From assembly GCA_040218145.1 (NCBI GenBank), contig JAVJQK010000111.1, positions 1 through 36,672 of the forward strand: 36,672 bases of DNA. The letters run 5' to 3'. Shown piece by piece: positions 1-8,500 of this stretch. Made by a program: the position numbers and the translations under genes. The stretch comes from Sandaracinaceae bacterium. Its GTDB lineage: Bacteria > Myxococcota_A > Polyangia > Polyangiales > Sandaracinaceae. The notes under the pieces are model-generated. The model worked only from the letters and a program-made list of their open reading frames with translations, was not told the origin of the DNA and searched no databases. Within the stretch, counting starts at the first letter, position 1; each line of letters begins with the position of its first letter.

Positions 1-122
1 GCCGGGCTACGCGGTGGCCCTCATCTCCGTCCGTCCCCCGCCGCCCCCGATGCCCATCACGCGCGGCCCAGCCCCGCCGCGTCGGAGATGCCCATCACGT
101 AGCCCGCCCGACGCTCCCTCGA

Positions 123-728
123 ATGCCGTGCGTGGCAACACGTGGGCTCGCCGCCGTCGTGGGCCGAGAAGAAGTTGAAGCCACGATGACCGGAGAGGCG
201 GCCGAGACCAGGTCGTCCCGCGCTCCCAGCTCGCGGGCGCTGCGGGCGTTCCTCGACGACGAGGTCGACGATCGTCGGCTCGCGGATCTCATTCGTGGGT
301 ACGCCCTGGTCAGCCCCCGTGAAGCTGCCGAGCTCCCCACGCCAGGTCGTCGTGGGGCTCCCCTCCCCGCTCCGTTCGCAGCGTGCTTGCTGGCCCAGTC
401 TCGGCTGTTGCCCACGAGCGAGGGGCTCCTCTCATTGAACCGGACGCCCGGGATCGTGCCCGCGCTCGTCGCGGGCAAGGTGCAGCTCGCCAGTCAGCTG
501 GCCGCGCGCCGCCTCTCCGCGATGGGTGTGCCTCTCGCGTTCGACCGGGCGCCGGGCACCCGTCAGGAGGCGCGCCGCATGGCCGCCGCGCTCGCGTTCC
601 CCGTCGACCTTTGGCTCGCGCAGCGAGCGCTCGCCGCCGTGAGCCTGCAGCACGACGACGACAACTCTTCTTCGCCGACCCCCGGCGACATCGACCCGGA
701 TTCCAACCTCGTTCAGGAGACGCTCTGA
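123..728 (+). CDS. csx17: Csx17 (Cas8u2/Cas8g) C-terminal part, type I-U/I-G CRISPR large subunit
   Basis: The last ~150 residues resemble the C-terminus of Csx17, the large subunit of the type I-U (I-G) Cascade complex that takes part in target recognition. Visible family-like stretches are RALRAFLDDEVDDRRLADL followed by an Ala/Leu-rich helical end with LAARRLSAMG. Only ~200 codons follow the first in-frame ATG, whereas Csx17 is usually 600-800 aa. The reading frame has no stop back to base 3, so the gene may simply run off the left edge. However, the first ~40 codons (Pro/Arg-rich, odd codon use) do not look like Csx17, so a frameshift or 5' truncation near base 120 is possible. A 13-bp direct repeat lies there (49-61 and 87-99). 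The stop overlaps the csb1 start by one base (TGATG), so it is the upstream operon member. The family call rests on neighbours and recalled C-terminal pattern, not a search. Confidence 0.6.
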   Translation: MPCVATRGLAAVVGREEVEATMTGEAAETRSSRAPSSRALRAFLDDEVDDRRLADLIRGYALVSPREAAELPTPGRRGAPLPAPFAACLLAQSRLLPTSEGLLSLNRTPGIVPALVAGKVQLASQLAARRLSAMGVPLAFDRAPGTRQEARRMAAALAFPVDLWLAQRALAAVSLQHDDDNSSSPTPGDIDPDSNLVQETL

Positions 729-1669
729 TGGAAAACCTGCCCGCTGCGCCCCGCATCTTGATCCGCGCCGACCTGAAGCCTCTTCAGGGCACGCGCTTCC
801 AGCCCACCGGCTTCCCTGACATCGGCGCCGCCCGATACCAGCTCGCGGACGGCACGGAGATGCTCCTCGTGGAGTCCGAGCAGTCCGTGGCCAACCGCCT
901 CGAGACCGTCTGCTGGGATTCCGCCAGCGAAGAGCTGGTCGAGCCCTTGAAGGGGATGCCCTACGTCCGCGTCGACGACGGCGAAGGGCGCCTTCTCACC
1001 AGCTCGCTGCTCGAAGCCCACCGCCTCAACTCCGTGTATATCGAGAAGTCGAGCTTCTACGCGGACGAGCTCGTGCCGGCGATCGGCTACGACAAGAGCC
1101 GGCCCACGGATCTCCGGGCGCTCGCCAAGGCGCTCTGCCGCTTCGACCCCAACAGCCTCGTGCACGGGACCTTCCTGGAGTCGGTCGCGGGGACTCTGCG
1201 GCTGCCGCGCGCGTTGAGCGGCTTCATCGAGGCGCGCGACGTGCGGGTGGTCTCGTCCGGCGGCGTGAAGAACGACCGCGTCACGCCGAGCACCAAGGAC
1301 ACCGATCGATCCGCCAAGGATGGCTACGGGAACGTGCCGTTCCACCGCGACGAATACACCGCCGACAGCCTCACCGCGTACTTCAAGATCGACCTCGCCC
1401 TCCTGCGCGGCCTGGGGCTGGGTGAGACCGTGGAGAAGTTCCTCGTCACGCTCTCCCTCTGGAAGATCCGCGCGTTCCTCGACGAGGGCCTGCGACTGCG
1501 TACCTCGTGCGACCTGGACGTCGCGGATGTGGAGGTCACCCGCCCGGACGGCGTCGAGCTCGCCTACCGGTCCCAGCTGGAGAAGGCGCTCGCGGGCCTG
1601 ATCGAGTCCGCCAGGTCGGAAGACGTGTTCGGTCCCTCGCCCTCGGTGGCGGTCTACACCGGGAAGTGA
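728..1669 (+). CDS. csb1: Csb1 (Cas7-type backbone subunit), type I-U/I-G CRISPR
   Basis: This 313-aa protein matches the Csb1/GSU0053 family, the Cas7-like backbone subunit that lines the crRNA in the type I-U (I-G) interference complex. The N-terminus carries the family-like GTRFQPTGFPDIGAARY at about residues 17-33, then SSLLEAHRLNSVYIEKS near residues 91-107. Later come GGVKNDRV and YGNVPFHRDEYTA, where a central RNA-binding loop is expected. The ATG at 728 overlaps the csx17 stop and is the only start that fits the operon and removes the unrelated upstream extension of the open frame. Length is normal for the family (about 300-350 aa). The csb2 start lies 2 nt downstream, so the two are probably translationally coupled. 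No sign of damage. Confidence 0.9.
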   Translation: MENLPAAPRILIRADLKPLQGTRFQPTGFPDIGAARYQLADGTEMLLVESEQSVANRLETVCWDSASEELVEPLKGMPYVRVDDGEGRLLTSSLLEAHRLNSVYIEKSSFYADELVPAIGYDKSRPTDLRALAKALCRFDPNSLVHGTFLESVAGTLRLPRALSGFIEARDVRVVSSGGVKNDRVTPSTKDTDRSAKDGYGNVPFHRDEYTADSLTAYFKIDLALLRGLGLGETVEKFLVTLSLWKIRAFLDEGLRLRTSCDLDVADVEVTRPDGVELAYRSQLEKALAGLIESARSEDVFGPSPSVAVYTGK

Positions 1670-1671
1670 AC

Positions 1672-3204
1672 GTGCTGATACTGCACGTGCGCTTCCTCGC
1701 CGGCCGCTATCACGCCACGGCTTGGGACCACCACGTCAACGAAGGCACGATCGAGTGGCCTCCGTCGCCGTGGCGCATCCTCCGGGCGCTCGTCGCGGCT
1801 TCCCATCGGCTGTCCGAACCTCCCTCGGACGCGGCTTTGACCGCGCTCCTCGAACCCTTGGCGGACAGCCTGCCGTCCTACCGCGTTCCTCCCTACGGCG
1901 AGGGTCACGTTCGGCACTACATGCCGCTCGACAACAAGGGGCTGCCCGGCGACAAGTCTGCGCTCATCTTTGATGCGTTCGTCGCGCCGGGGAGCGGTGC
2001 AGACGCGGCAGACGGAGAGCTCGACGTGGTCTGGGCCGACGTCTCTCTCGACGAGCCGTCGTTCGGGCTGCTCGACACCCTGTGCGCGCAGCTCGGCTAC
2101 CTCGGCCGCGCCGAGAGCTGGGTGGAGATCACCCCCGAGTACCGCGAGGAGGGTGAGGCGCCGCGGGTCAACTGTGCGCCCGCCACCGAGGCGCCGGAGC
2201 CCGGTCAACGCTCGCTTCGCCTGATGGGACTCGCGCGACGCGCCGAGCACATCGCCTGGCGTGAACAGTACGTGGAGACGCTCCCCAAGAAGAAGCGCGG
2301 CGCGGTTCCCGAGAGTGTCTTGGACGTCTTGCGGCAAGACACGGGCAGTCTTCGATCGGAGGGATGGTCCAGCGTGCCCGGGACTCGATGGGTTTCGTAC
2401 GCCCTCACCGAGCCTCGCGCCGTGAAACCTACGGGCTCCCGACGACCCAGACCTCGTCCGAGCGTGGCTCTGTACCGGCTCGCCGGATCGGTCCTGCCCT
2501 CGGTCACCAAGACCCTCCAGGTGGGCGAGCGGATGCACCAGGCGCTGGTCGCGTGGAGCGACGACGGTGCCGGCCCGAACGCTGCATTCGCGGCCCACGA
2601 TGTCGGGGCCGCGGACCACGCAGCCGTGTGTCCGCTCGACGTGGACGGCGATGGGAAGCTCGACCATCTGCTCGTCTACATGTCGTCTGGCTTCGACCGA
2701 GGGGCGGAGAAGGCCCTCGGTCGGGGGCGGCGCCTCCACGGGGTTGGCAGGCTCTCGCTGACCCTCACCCTGCTCGGGACCTGGACGGACTCCGAGCTCG
2801 ACCAGATCCCCGTGCCTCAGCTCCCACCAACCGTCCGAGAGAGTCGCGTCTGGCGTTCCTCCACACCGTTCCTGCTCGTTCGGCATCCGAAGCGAAAGCG
2901 GAGCGGCGAGCCGCGGCTGGACTCGAATGGCGACTGGATCGACGGCCCGGAGTCTCAGCTCGAGCTCGAGCTCACGCGACGTGGGTTCCCGGAACCGGAG
3001 TCGATCACACCCTGCGAAGACCTCGAGGTCCGCGGCCGACGAATCGCCTGGTATCGATTCCAGCGCGAGCGGCATCACGGCGGAGGCGCTCGGGGTGGCG
3101 ATCGCGGCTACGGGTTCGAGCTTCGCTTCGCCGAGCCCGTTCGTGGACCGATCCTTGTGGGCTACGGGCGCTTCTTCGGTCTCGGGCAGTTCGTGCCGGT
3201 GTAG
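1672..3204 (+). CDS. csb2: Csb2 (Cas5-Cas6 fusion), type I-U/I-G CRISPR crRNA processing subunit
   Basis: This 510-aa protein is the Csb2/GSU0054 family, a fusion of a Cas5-like RAMP with a Cas6-like RAMP in type I-U systems. It is expected to cut pre-crRNA at the repeat hairpin and hold the 5' handle. The N-terminus reads LILHVRFLAGRYHATAWD then IEWPPSPWRILRALVAA, the typical first beta strand and helix of the Cas5-like half. The C-terminus ends in a glycine-rich segment, GPILVGYGRFFGLGQF, characteristic of Cas6-type RAMP folds. A GTG at 1672, two bases after the csb1 stop, is the best start; upstream codons of the open frame lie inside csb1. The stop is 5 bp before the cas4-cas1 GTG. The open frame is intact and length is usual for the fusion. 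Confidence 0.88.
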   Translation: MLILHVRFLAGRYHATAWDHHVNEGTIEWPPSPWRILRALVAASHRLSEPPSDAALTALLEPLADSLPSYRVPPYGEGHVRHYMPLDNKGLPGDKSALIFDAFVAPGSGADAADGELDVVWADVSLDEPSFGLLDTLCAQLGYLGRAESWVEITPEYREEGEAPRVNCAPATEAPEPGQRSLRLMGLARRAEHIAWREQYVETLPKKKRGAVPESVLDVLRQDTGSLRSEGWSSVPGTRWVSYALTEPRAVKPTGSRRPRPRPSVALYRLAGSVLPSVTKTLQVGERMHQALVAWSDDGAGPNAAFAAHDVGAADHAAVCPLDVDGDGKLDHLLVYMSSGFDRGAEKALGRGRRLHGVGRLSLTLTLLGTWTDSELDQIPVPQLPPTVRESRVWRSSTPFLLVRHPKRKRSGEPRLDSNGDWIDGPESQLELELTRRGFPEPESITPCEDLEVRGRRIAWYRFQRERHHGGGARGGDRGYGFELRFAEPVRGPILVGYGRFFGLGQFVPV

Positions 3205-3209
3205 AGCTG

Positions 3210-5060
3210 GTGGCGGAGCCGGAAGAGAGAGAGAGCAGTCCAGAGCTGCCAGGGGCCAAGGTGCTGCCTGGGCGCCCCGTCTCCTCGCCGGCACCAGACT
3301 TCGTCCCGGCCCGGATGATCAATGAGGTGCTCTACTGTGAGCGCCTGATGTACCTGGAGTGGGCCCAGGGGGAGTTCGTCGACAACGTCTATACGGTCGA
3401 TGGACGCGTGATTCACCGCCGCGTCGATCAGAAGGGCAGTGCGCTCCCAGACCCCGACGCGGACGACGCTTCGCCCTTCGAGGCAAAGTCGGTGTGGCTG
3501 TCCTCCGAGAAGCTGGGGATCACGGCCAAGATCGACTACGTCGAGGGTGACGGGGGCTCGGTGACCCCGGTCGAATACAAACGGGGGAGGGCGCCGAACC
3601 TGAAGCAAGGTGCCTATCTTCCCGAGCGTGCGCAGCTCTGCGCGCAGGTGCTGCTGCTTCGGGCGCATGGCTACCCGTGCGAGCACGGCGAGATCTACTT
3701 CTCCGCCAGCCGAACGCGTGTCCGGATCGAGATCGATCCGCCGCTGATCGACAAGACGTTCTGGGCTGTGGCTCGCGCCCGCGAGCTGGCGGCGGCGGGA
3801 GTCATCCCAGCTCCGCTCCGAGACAGTCCCAAGTGCGTGGGGTGCTCCCTCTCCTCGGTCTGCCTCCCCGACGAAGTGCAGCTCTTGAGGGGCCTCGACG
3901 GGCTGCCGTTCGACGATAGCGGTTGCGACGGGTCAGAGGAACAGCTCGGCTTCGACTTCCCCGATCGCGAAGGCCCGCTCGAAGCGGACCCCTGGGGTTT
4001 GGCCGGTGAGCCCGAGCCGAGCCGAGCTCCACTTCGCCGCCTCGTGCCTCCGAAGGACGAACGCATTCCGCTCTACGTCCGGGCTCAGGGCGCCCGGATC
4101 TCTCTCGACGGGGACCGGCTGCGCGTGAGCGCGGCCATGCACTCCGGTGATGCCCGGCTCCCGCAGACCTCCCATGTCGTCCTCTACGGCAACGCGCAGA
4201 TCACCAGTCAGGCGCTCGCCGCCCTGTTCGACCGGGACATCCCGGTCTTCTTCTTCTCGATGGGCGGCTGGTTCCGTGGGCGCACTCTCGGTCACGGCAG
4301 CAAGAACATCGAGCTGCGCATCCAACAGCACCGAGCGGCAGACGACCCCGTGACGAGCGTCCGACTCGCGCGCACCTTCGTCGCGGCCAAGATCCGGAAC
4401 CAGAGGACGATCCTTCGCCGGAACGCCACGCATCTCGGTCCCACTCTCCTGGGGGAGCTCGAGAGCTTGGCCAAGAAAGGGGAGCACGCGGTCAGCGTCC
4501 CCGAGCTGCTCGGATACGAGGGGACCGCGGCCCGGGGTTACTTCGGCGCGTTCAGCAAGATGCTCAAGGGCAGCGCGAAGGAGGTCGGTGTCTTCGACAT
4601 GAACGGTCGCAATCGGCGGCCTCCACGCGACCCGATCAACGCGCTGCTCTCCTTCTCGTACGCGCTGCTCGTCAAGGACTGCGCCCTCGCGCTCAGCTCG
4701 GCGGGCCTCGATCCACTCCTCGGGTACCTGCACCGCCCACGTTACGGCCGCCCGGCCCTCGCCCTGGACCTCATGGAGGAGCTGCGCCCGCTGGTCGCCG
4801 ACTCCACCGTCCTGACCGCGCTGAACAACGGCGAGGTGCGGGCCAGCGACTTCGGAGTGACCGTGGCCGGCGCGGCGATGAAGGCGCCAGGTCGGAAGCG
4901 ATTCATCGCGACCTACGAGCGGCGCATGGACCAACTCGTGACCCATCCACTGTTCGGATACCGCATCACCTACCGCCGCCTGCTACACGTCCAGGCGCGT
5001 CTACTCGGTCGAGCGCTCACCGGCGAGATCCCGGACTATCCTGCGTTCCGCACACGATGA
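3210..5060 (+). CDS. cas4-cas1: Cas4-Cas1 fusion, spacer acquisition nuclease/integrase
   Basis: This 616-aa fusion (from the GTG at 3210) joins a Cas4 nuclease, which trims prespacers and selects the PAM end, to the Cas1 integrase; it is a hallmark of type I-U systems. The Cas4 half (about 28-225) has four iron-sulfur cysteines, C43, C209, C212 and C218, and RecB-type residues D109 (AKIDY), E122/K124 (VEYKRG) and Q142/Q146. The Cas1 half (about 285-616) starts with IPLYVRAQGARISL. It has the catalytic set E437 (GYEGTAARGYF), H508 (YLHRPRYGRP) and acidic residues in LDLMEELRP (D520, E523, E524). The GTG was chosen because DFVPARMINEVLYC must be included; the later ATG at 3315 would remove part of it. 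It lies 5 bp after csb2 and 10 bp before cas2. All catalytic residues are present, so acquisition looks functional. Confidence 0.92.
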   Translation: MAEPEERESSPELPGAKVLPGRPVSSPAPDFVPARMINEVLYCERLMYLEWAQGEFVDNVYTVDGRVIHRRVDQKGSALPDPDADDASPFEAKSVWLSSEKLGITAKIDYVEGDGGSVTPVEYKRGRAPNLKQGAYLPERAQLCAQVLLLRAHGYPCEHGEIYFSASRTRVRIEIDPPLIDKTFWAVARARELAAAGVIPAPLRDSPKCVGCSLSSVCLPDEVQLLRGLDGLPFDDSGCDGSEEQLGFDFPDREGPLEADPWGLAGEPEPSRAPLRRLVPPKDERIPLYVRAQGARISLDGDRLRVSAAMHSGDARLPQTSHVVLYGNAQITSQALAALFDRDIPVFFFSMGGWFRGRTLGHGSKNIELRIQQHRAADDPVTSVRLARTFVAAKIRNQRTILRRNATHLGPTLLGELESLAKKGEHAVSVPELLGYEGTAARGYFGAFSKMLKGSAKEVGVFDMNGRNRRPPRDPINALLSFSYALLVKDCALALSSAGLDPLLGYLHRPRYGRPALALDLMEELRPLVADSTVLTALNNGEVRASDFGVTVAGAAMKAPGRKRFIATYERRMDQLVTHPLFGYRITYRRLLHVQARLLGRALTGEIPDYPAFRTR

Positions 5061-5070
5061 GGGGGCAGCC

Positions 5071-5361
5071 GTGCGCCAGACCTACGTAGTCATGTACGAC
5101 ATCAGCGATGACAGGCGGCTTCGCCGTGTGTACCGGATCTGTCTCGGCTACGGTGACCGCCTCCAGTACAGCGTCTTCCGGTGCCAGCTCTCTCCGCGCG
5201 AGCTCGTCGAGCTCCGCGGCCGTCTCGGGGAGGTCATCCACCACCGTGAAGACCAAGTCGTCTTCGTCGACGTCGGTCCCGCCGACGGGCGCGCCACCTC
5301 GAGCTTCCAAGCCATCGGCAAGCCATACCGTTTCGAGGATCAGCGCGCGGTCATCATCTGA
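5071..5361 (+). CDS. cas2: Cas2, adaptation complex subunit
   Basis: This 96-aa protein is Cas2, the ferredoxin-fold dimer that bridges Cas1 dimers during spacer integration. The N-terminus MRQTYVVMYDISDDRRLRRV carries the conserved YDI-S motif with Asp10, and is followed by GYGDRLQYSVFRC, the usual second strand signature. Length is typical. The GTG at 5071 is preceded by GAGGGGG (5059-5065) at ribosome-binding distance and sits 10 bp after the cas4-cas1 stop. It is the last cas gene; the array leader begins directly downstream. No additional cas genes follow. Confidence 0.92.
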   Translation: MRQTYVVMYDISDDRRLRRVYRICLGYGDRLQYSVFRCQLSPRELVELRGRLGEVIHHREDQVVFVDVGPADGRATSSFQAIGKPYRFEDQRAVII

Positions 5362-5543
5362 CACGCGAGCGGTCCTGCTCTGCCGAACGCCCGGGCAGCG
5401 CTCGTTGTCCTGGAGATCATTGACAAATGAATCTGAAATCTACTATTTGGGCTCCCGAGTTCTCTGCCGTACCGGGGCCTCACCGGGGGGCGCTCGCGAC
5501 CCGGTGTCCAGGTTCTTGATATCCTTGCTTTCCCCCGCGGCCC
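5362..5543 (+). promoter_or_regulatory. CRISPR leader with probable promoter
   Basis: The 182 bp between cas2 and the first repeat hold the only AT-rich patch for kilobases (about 5411-5450). A perfect TTGACA (5420-5425) is followed after 15 nt by TACTAT (5441-5446), or after 18 nt by TATTTG (5444-5449), a plausible sigma-70 promoter reading rightward into the array. Its position next to cas2, plus repeat decay at the opposite end, marks this as the leader where new spacers enter. Exact promoter elements are inferred. Confidence 0.7.
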
Positions 5544-8500
5544 CTCTCCGGCGATGTTCGTCGCCGGCCTCGTTGAAGCCTTGTCGTCGTGCGCCTGGGT
5601 CGCTCGGCGCGCGCGCACTCTCCGGCGATGTTCGTCGCCGGCCTCGTTGAAGCGACCAGGGCAGCAGGAGCGTCAGCCGCCCGTGCGCCTGCCCTCTCCG
5701 GCGATGTTCGTCGCCGGCCTCGTTGAAGCCCGACGTGCAGGGCGTCGAAGCCGCCCGGTGTGCTCCTCTCCGGCGATGTTCGTCGCCGGCCTCGTTGAAG
5801 CGACGAGCTCGCGCGCCGCTGTGCTTCCAGCGAGACCACTCTCCGGCGATGTTCGTCGCCGGCCTCGTTGAAGCGAGCGCGCTGATGTTGCTGCGGTAGT
5901 TGCCCGACCGCTCTCCGGCGATGTTCGTCGCCGGCCTCGTTGAAGCTGGTGCGAGGCGAAGCACCAGCGCAACCCGAGGATGCTCTCTCCGGCGATGTTC
6001 GTCGCCGGCCTCGTTGAAGCACGAGGGCCGCGAGCGCGCTGTCGATGCTCTCCATCGTGACTCTCCGGCGATGTTCGTCGCCGGCCTCGTTGAAGCGCGC
6101 CGATGATGGCGAAGTCCGAGGGCGAGCGCCTCCCTCTCCGGCGATGTTCGTCGCCGGCCTCGTTGAAGCGTCGCGCGCGCGGGGGAGACGCCCGCCGCGA
6201 CGTGCCTCTCCGGCGATGTTCGTCGCCGGCCTCGTTGAAGCGACCGTCGGTTGACGCGCTGCTACTGTACGCGCTCTCTCCGGCGATGTTCGTCGCCGGC
6301 CTCGTTGAAGCGACCGCTTCTACCTCGGAGGCGGGGCCGACCTCGACTCGCTCTCCGGCGATGTTCGTCGCCGGCCTCGTTGAAGCACGAGCGGTGGCCT
6401 CACGGTACGCGGCGGTTCGCGCCAGCTCTCCGGCGATGTTCGTCGCCGGCCTCGTTGAAGCGTGGGCGACACCGCCGGCCTCGACTGGACCGACGCCGCT
6501 CTCCGGCGATGTTCGTCGCCGGCCTCGTTGAAGCTCGTCGTCCTTGTGCTCGACCGCGACGAAGTCCGTGCCCTCTCCGGCGATGTTCGTCGCCGGCCTC
6601 GTTGAAGCTCCCGACCGACCGTGCACAGGTGGGAGACGGGGCAGATCTCTCCGGCGATGTTCGTCGCCGGCCTCGTTGAAGCCAGGCGGCCAACCCCGCG
6701 CCCACCTCGACCTGCGGCCTCTCCGGCGATGTTCGTCGCCGGCCTCGTTGAAGCTTCGGCGCTGCCGCATGGGCGAGGCACTCGAGCCTCGCTCTCCGGC
6801 GATGTTCGTCGCCGGCCTCGTTGAAGCGAGGTAGCCCACGTCAACCCACCTGGCCGGTCTTGAGGTACTCTCCGGCGATGTTCGTCGCCGGCCTCGTTGA
6901 AGCGGCCAGGAGCCCGACGAAGGGGTGATCGGGCGACTCCCTCTCCGGCGATGTTCGTCGCCGGCCTCGTTGAAGCGGGCGGGGGGGGTGTGTGACCTAC
7001 GTCACGGGGCGGCTCTCCGGCGATGTTCGTCGCCGGCCTCGTTGAAGCGTCGAGGGCACCATCGCAGCCGTCGAGGTCTCGGGCGTCTCTCCGGCGATGT
7101 TCGTCGCCGGCCTCGTTGAAGCTCGGTGACCCCGAGCGTGCCGTCCGACTCCGGGACCTTCTCTCCGGCGATGTTCGTCGCCGGCCTCGTTGAAGCAGCA
7201 AGTACGGCTCCAGACGCGGGTCCCAGTACTCCTCCTCTCCGGCGATGTTCGTCGCCGGCCTCGTTGAAGCGACCCCAACGGCTCGAACCGGAGCCCTCAC
7301 CAGACGTTCCTCTCCGGCGATGTTCGTCGCCGGCCTCGTTGAAGCCAGCGGGGTCACGCGTCGGCCTCCTCGCGGGCGATCTCTCCGGCGATGTTCGTCG
7401 CCGGCCTCGTTGAAGCCCTGGGCCCAGGCGAGTCGCCTGCCGTGCATCACGCACTCTCCGGCGATGTTCGTCGCCGGCCTCGTTGAAGCGTGTACGGGTG
7501 AGCGCGCACAGTAGCAGCGCGTCAACCTCTCCGGCGATGTTCGTCGCCGGCCTCGTTGAAGCGGCGTGAGCATCGCAGCGGTGGAGCGCGCGATGGGGAC
7601 TCTCCGGCGATGTTCGTCGCCGGCCTCGTTGAAGCGATCTGCACGTCGCGCCGGTCGGCTCATCGGGCGAGACTCTCCGGCGATGTTCGTCGCCGGCCTC
7701 GTTGAAGCGAGCTCGGGGACCGTCATCTCGCCGCTCATGCGATCACCCACCTCTCCGGCGATGTTCGTCGCCGGCCTCGTTGAAGCTGGCCCGTGCCACG
7801 CATCGGCTTCTCCAACCACTGCCCTCTCCGGCGATGTTCGTCGCCGGCCTCGTTGAAGCACTACGCGTCGGCTGACTGATGCGGTTCCCTCGGACCTCTC
7901 TCCGGCGATGTTCGTCGCCGGCCTCGTTGAAGCACGAACGTCTATGGCAACGTCGGCCATGGCGAACACCTCTCCGGCGATGTTCGTCGCCGGCCTCGTT
8001 GAAGCCTCTCGTTGTCGCTGTGGAAGTAGTCACCCAGGTTCACCTCTCCGGCGATGTTCGTCGCCGGCCTCGTTGAAGCGGCCAGTACCGCGTCATCCCG
8101 AGCGTGTCGGGCTGGCCTCTCCGGCGATGTTCGTCGCCGGCCTCGTTGAAGCAGCTCGGCCCACGTGACGTTGCTCTTCAGTTTCATTCTTCTCCGGCGA
8201 TGTTCGTCGCCGGCCTCGTTGAAGCTGGCTGCTCGCCCCCGAGGCCCCGTCTGCCGGCACCTCTCCGGCGATGTTCGTCGCCGGCCTCGTTGAAGCTGGA
8301 AGCTGAGCTCGGCGCTCACCGCGGTGAACGACGAGCTCTCCGGCGATGTTCGTCGCCGGCCTCGTTGAAGCATCTACCTCCGGCCGAAGGACGAGCCCGA
8401 GGACTGCTCTCCGGCGATGTTCGTCGCCGGCCTCGTTGAAGCCCGCCCAGTTAGGTACGTGGGTGGGTGCTGGCTTACCTCTCCGGCGATGTTCGTCGCC

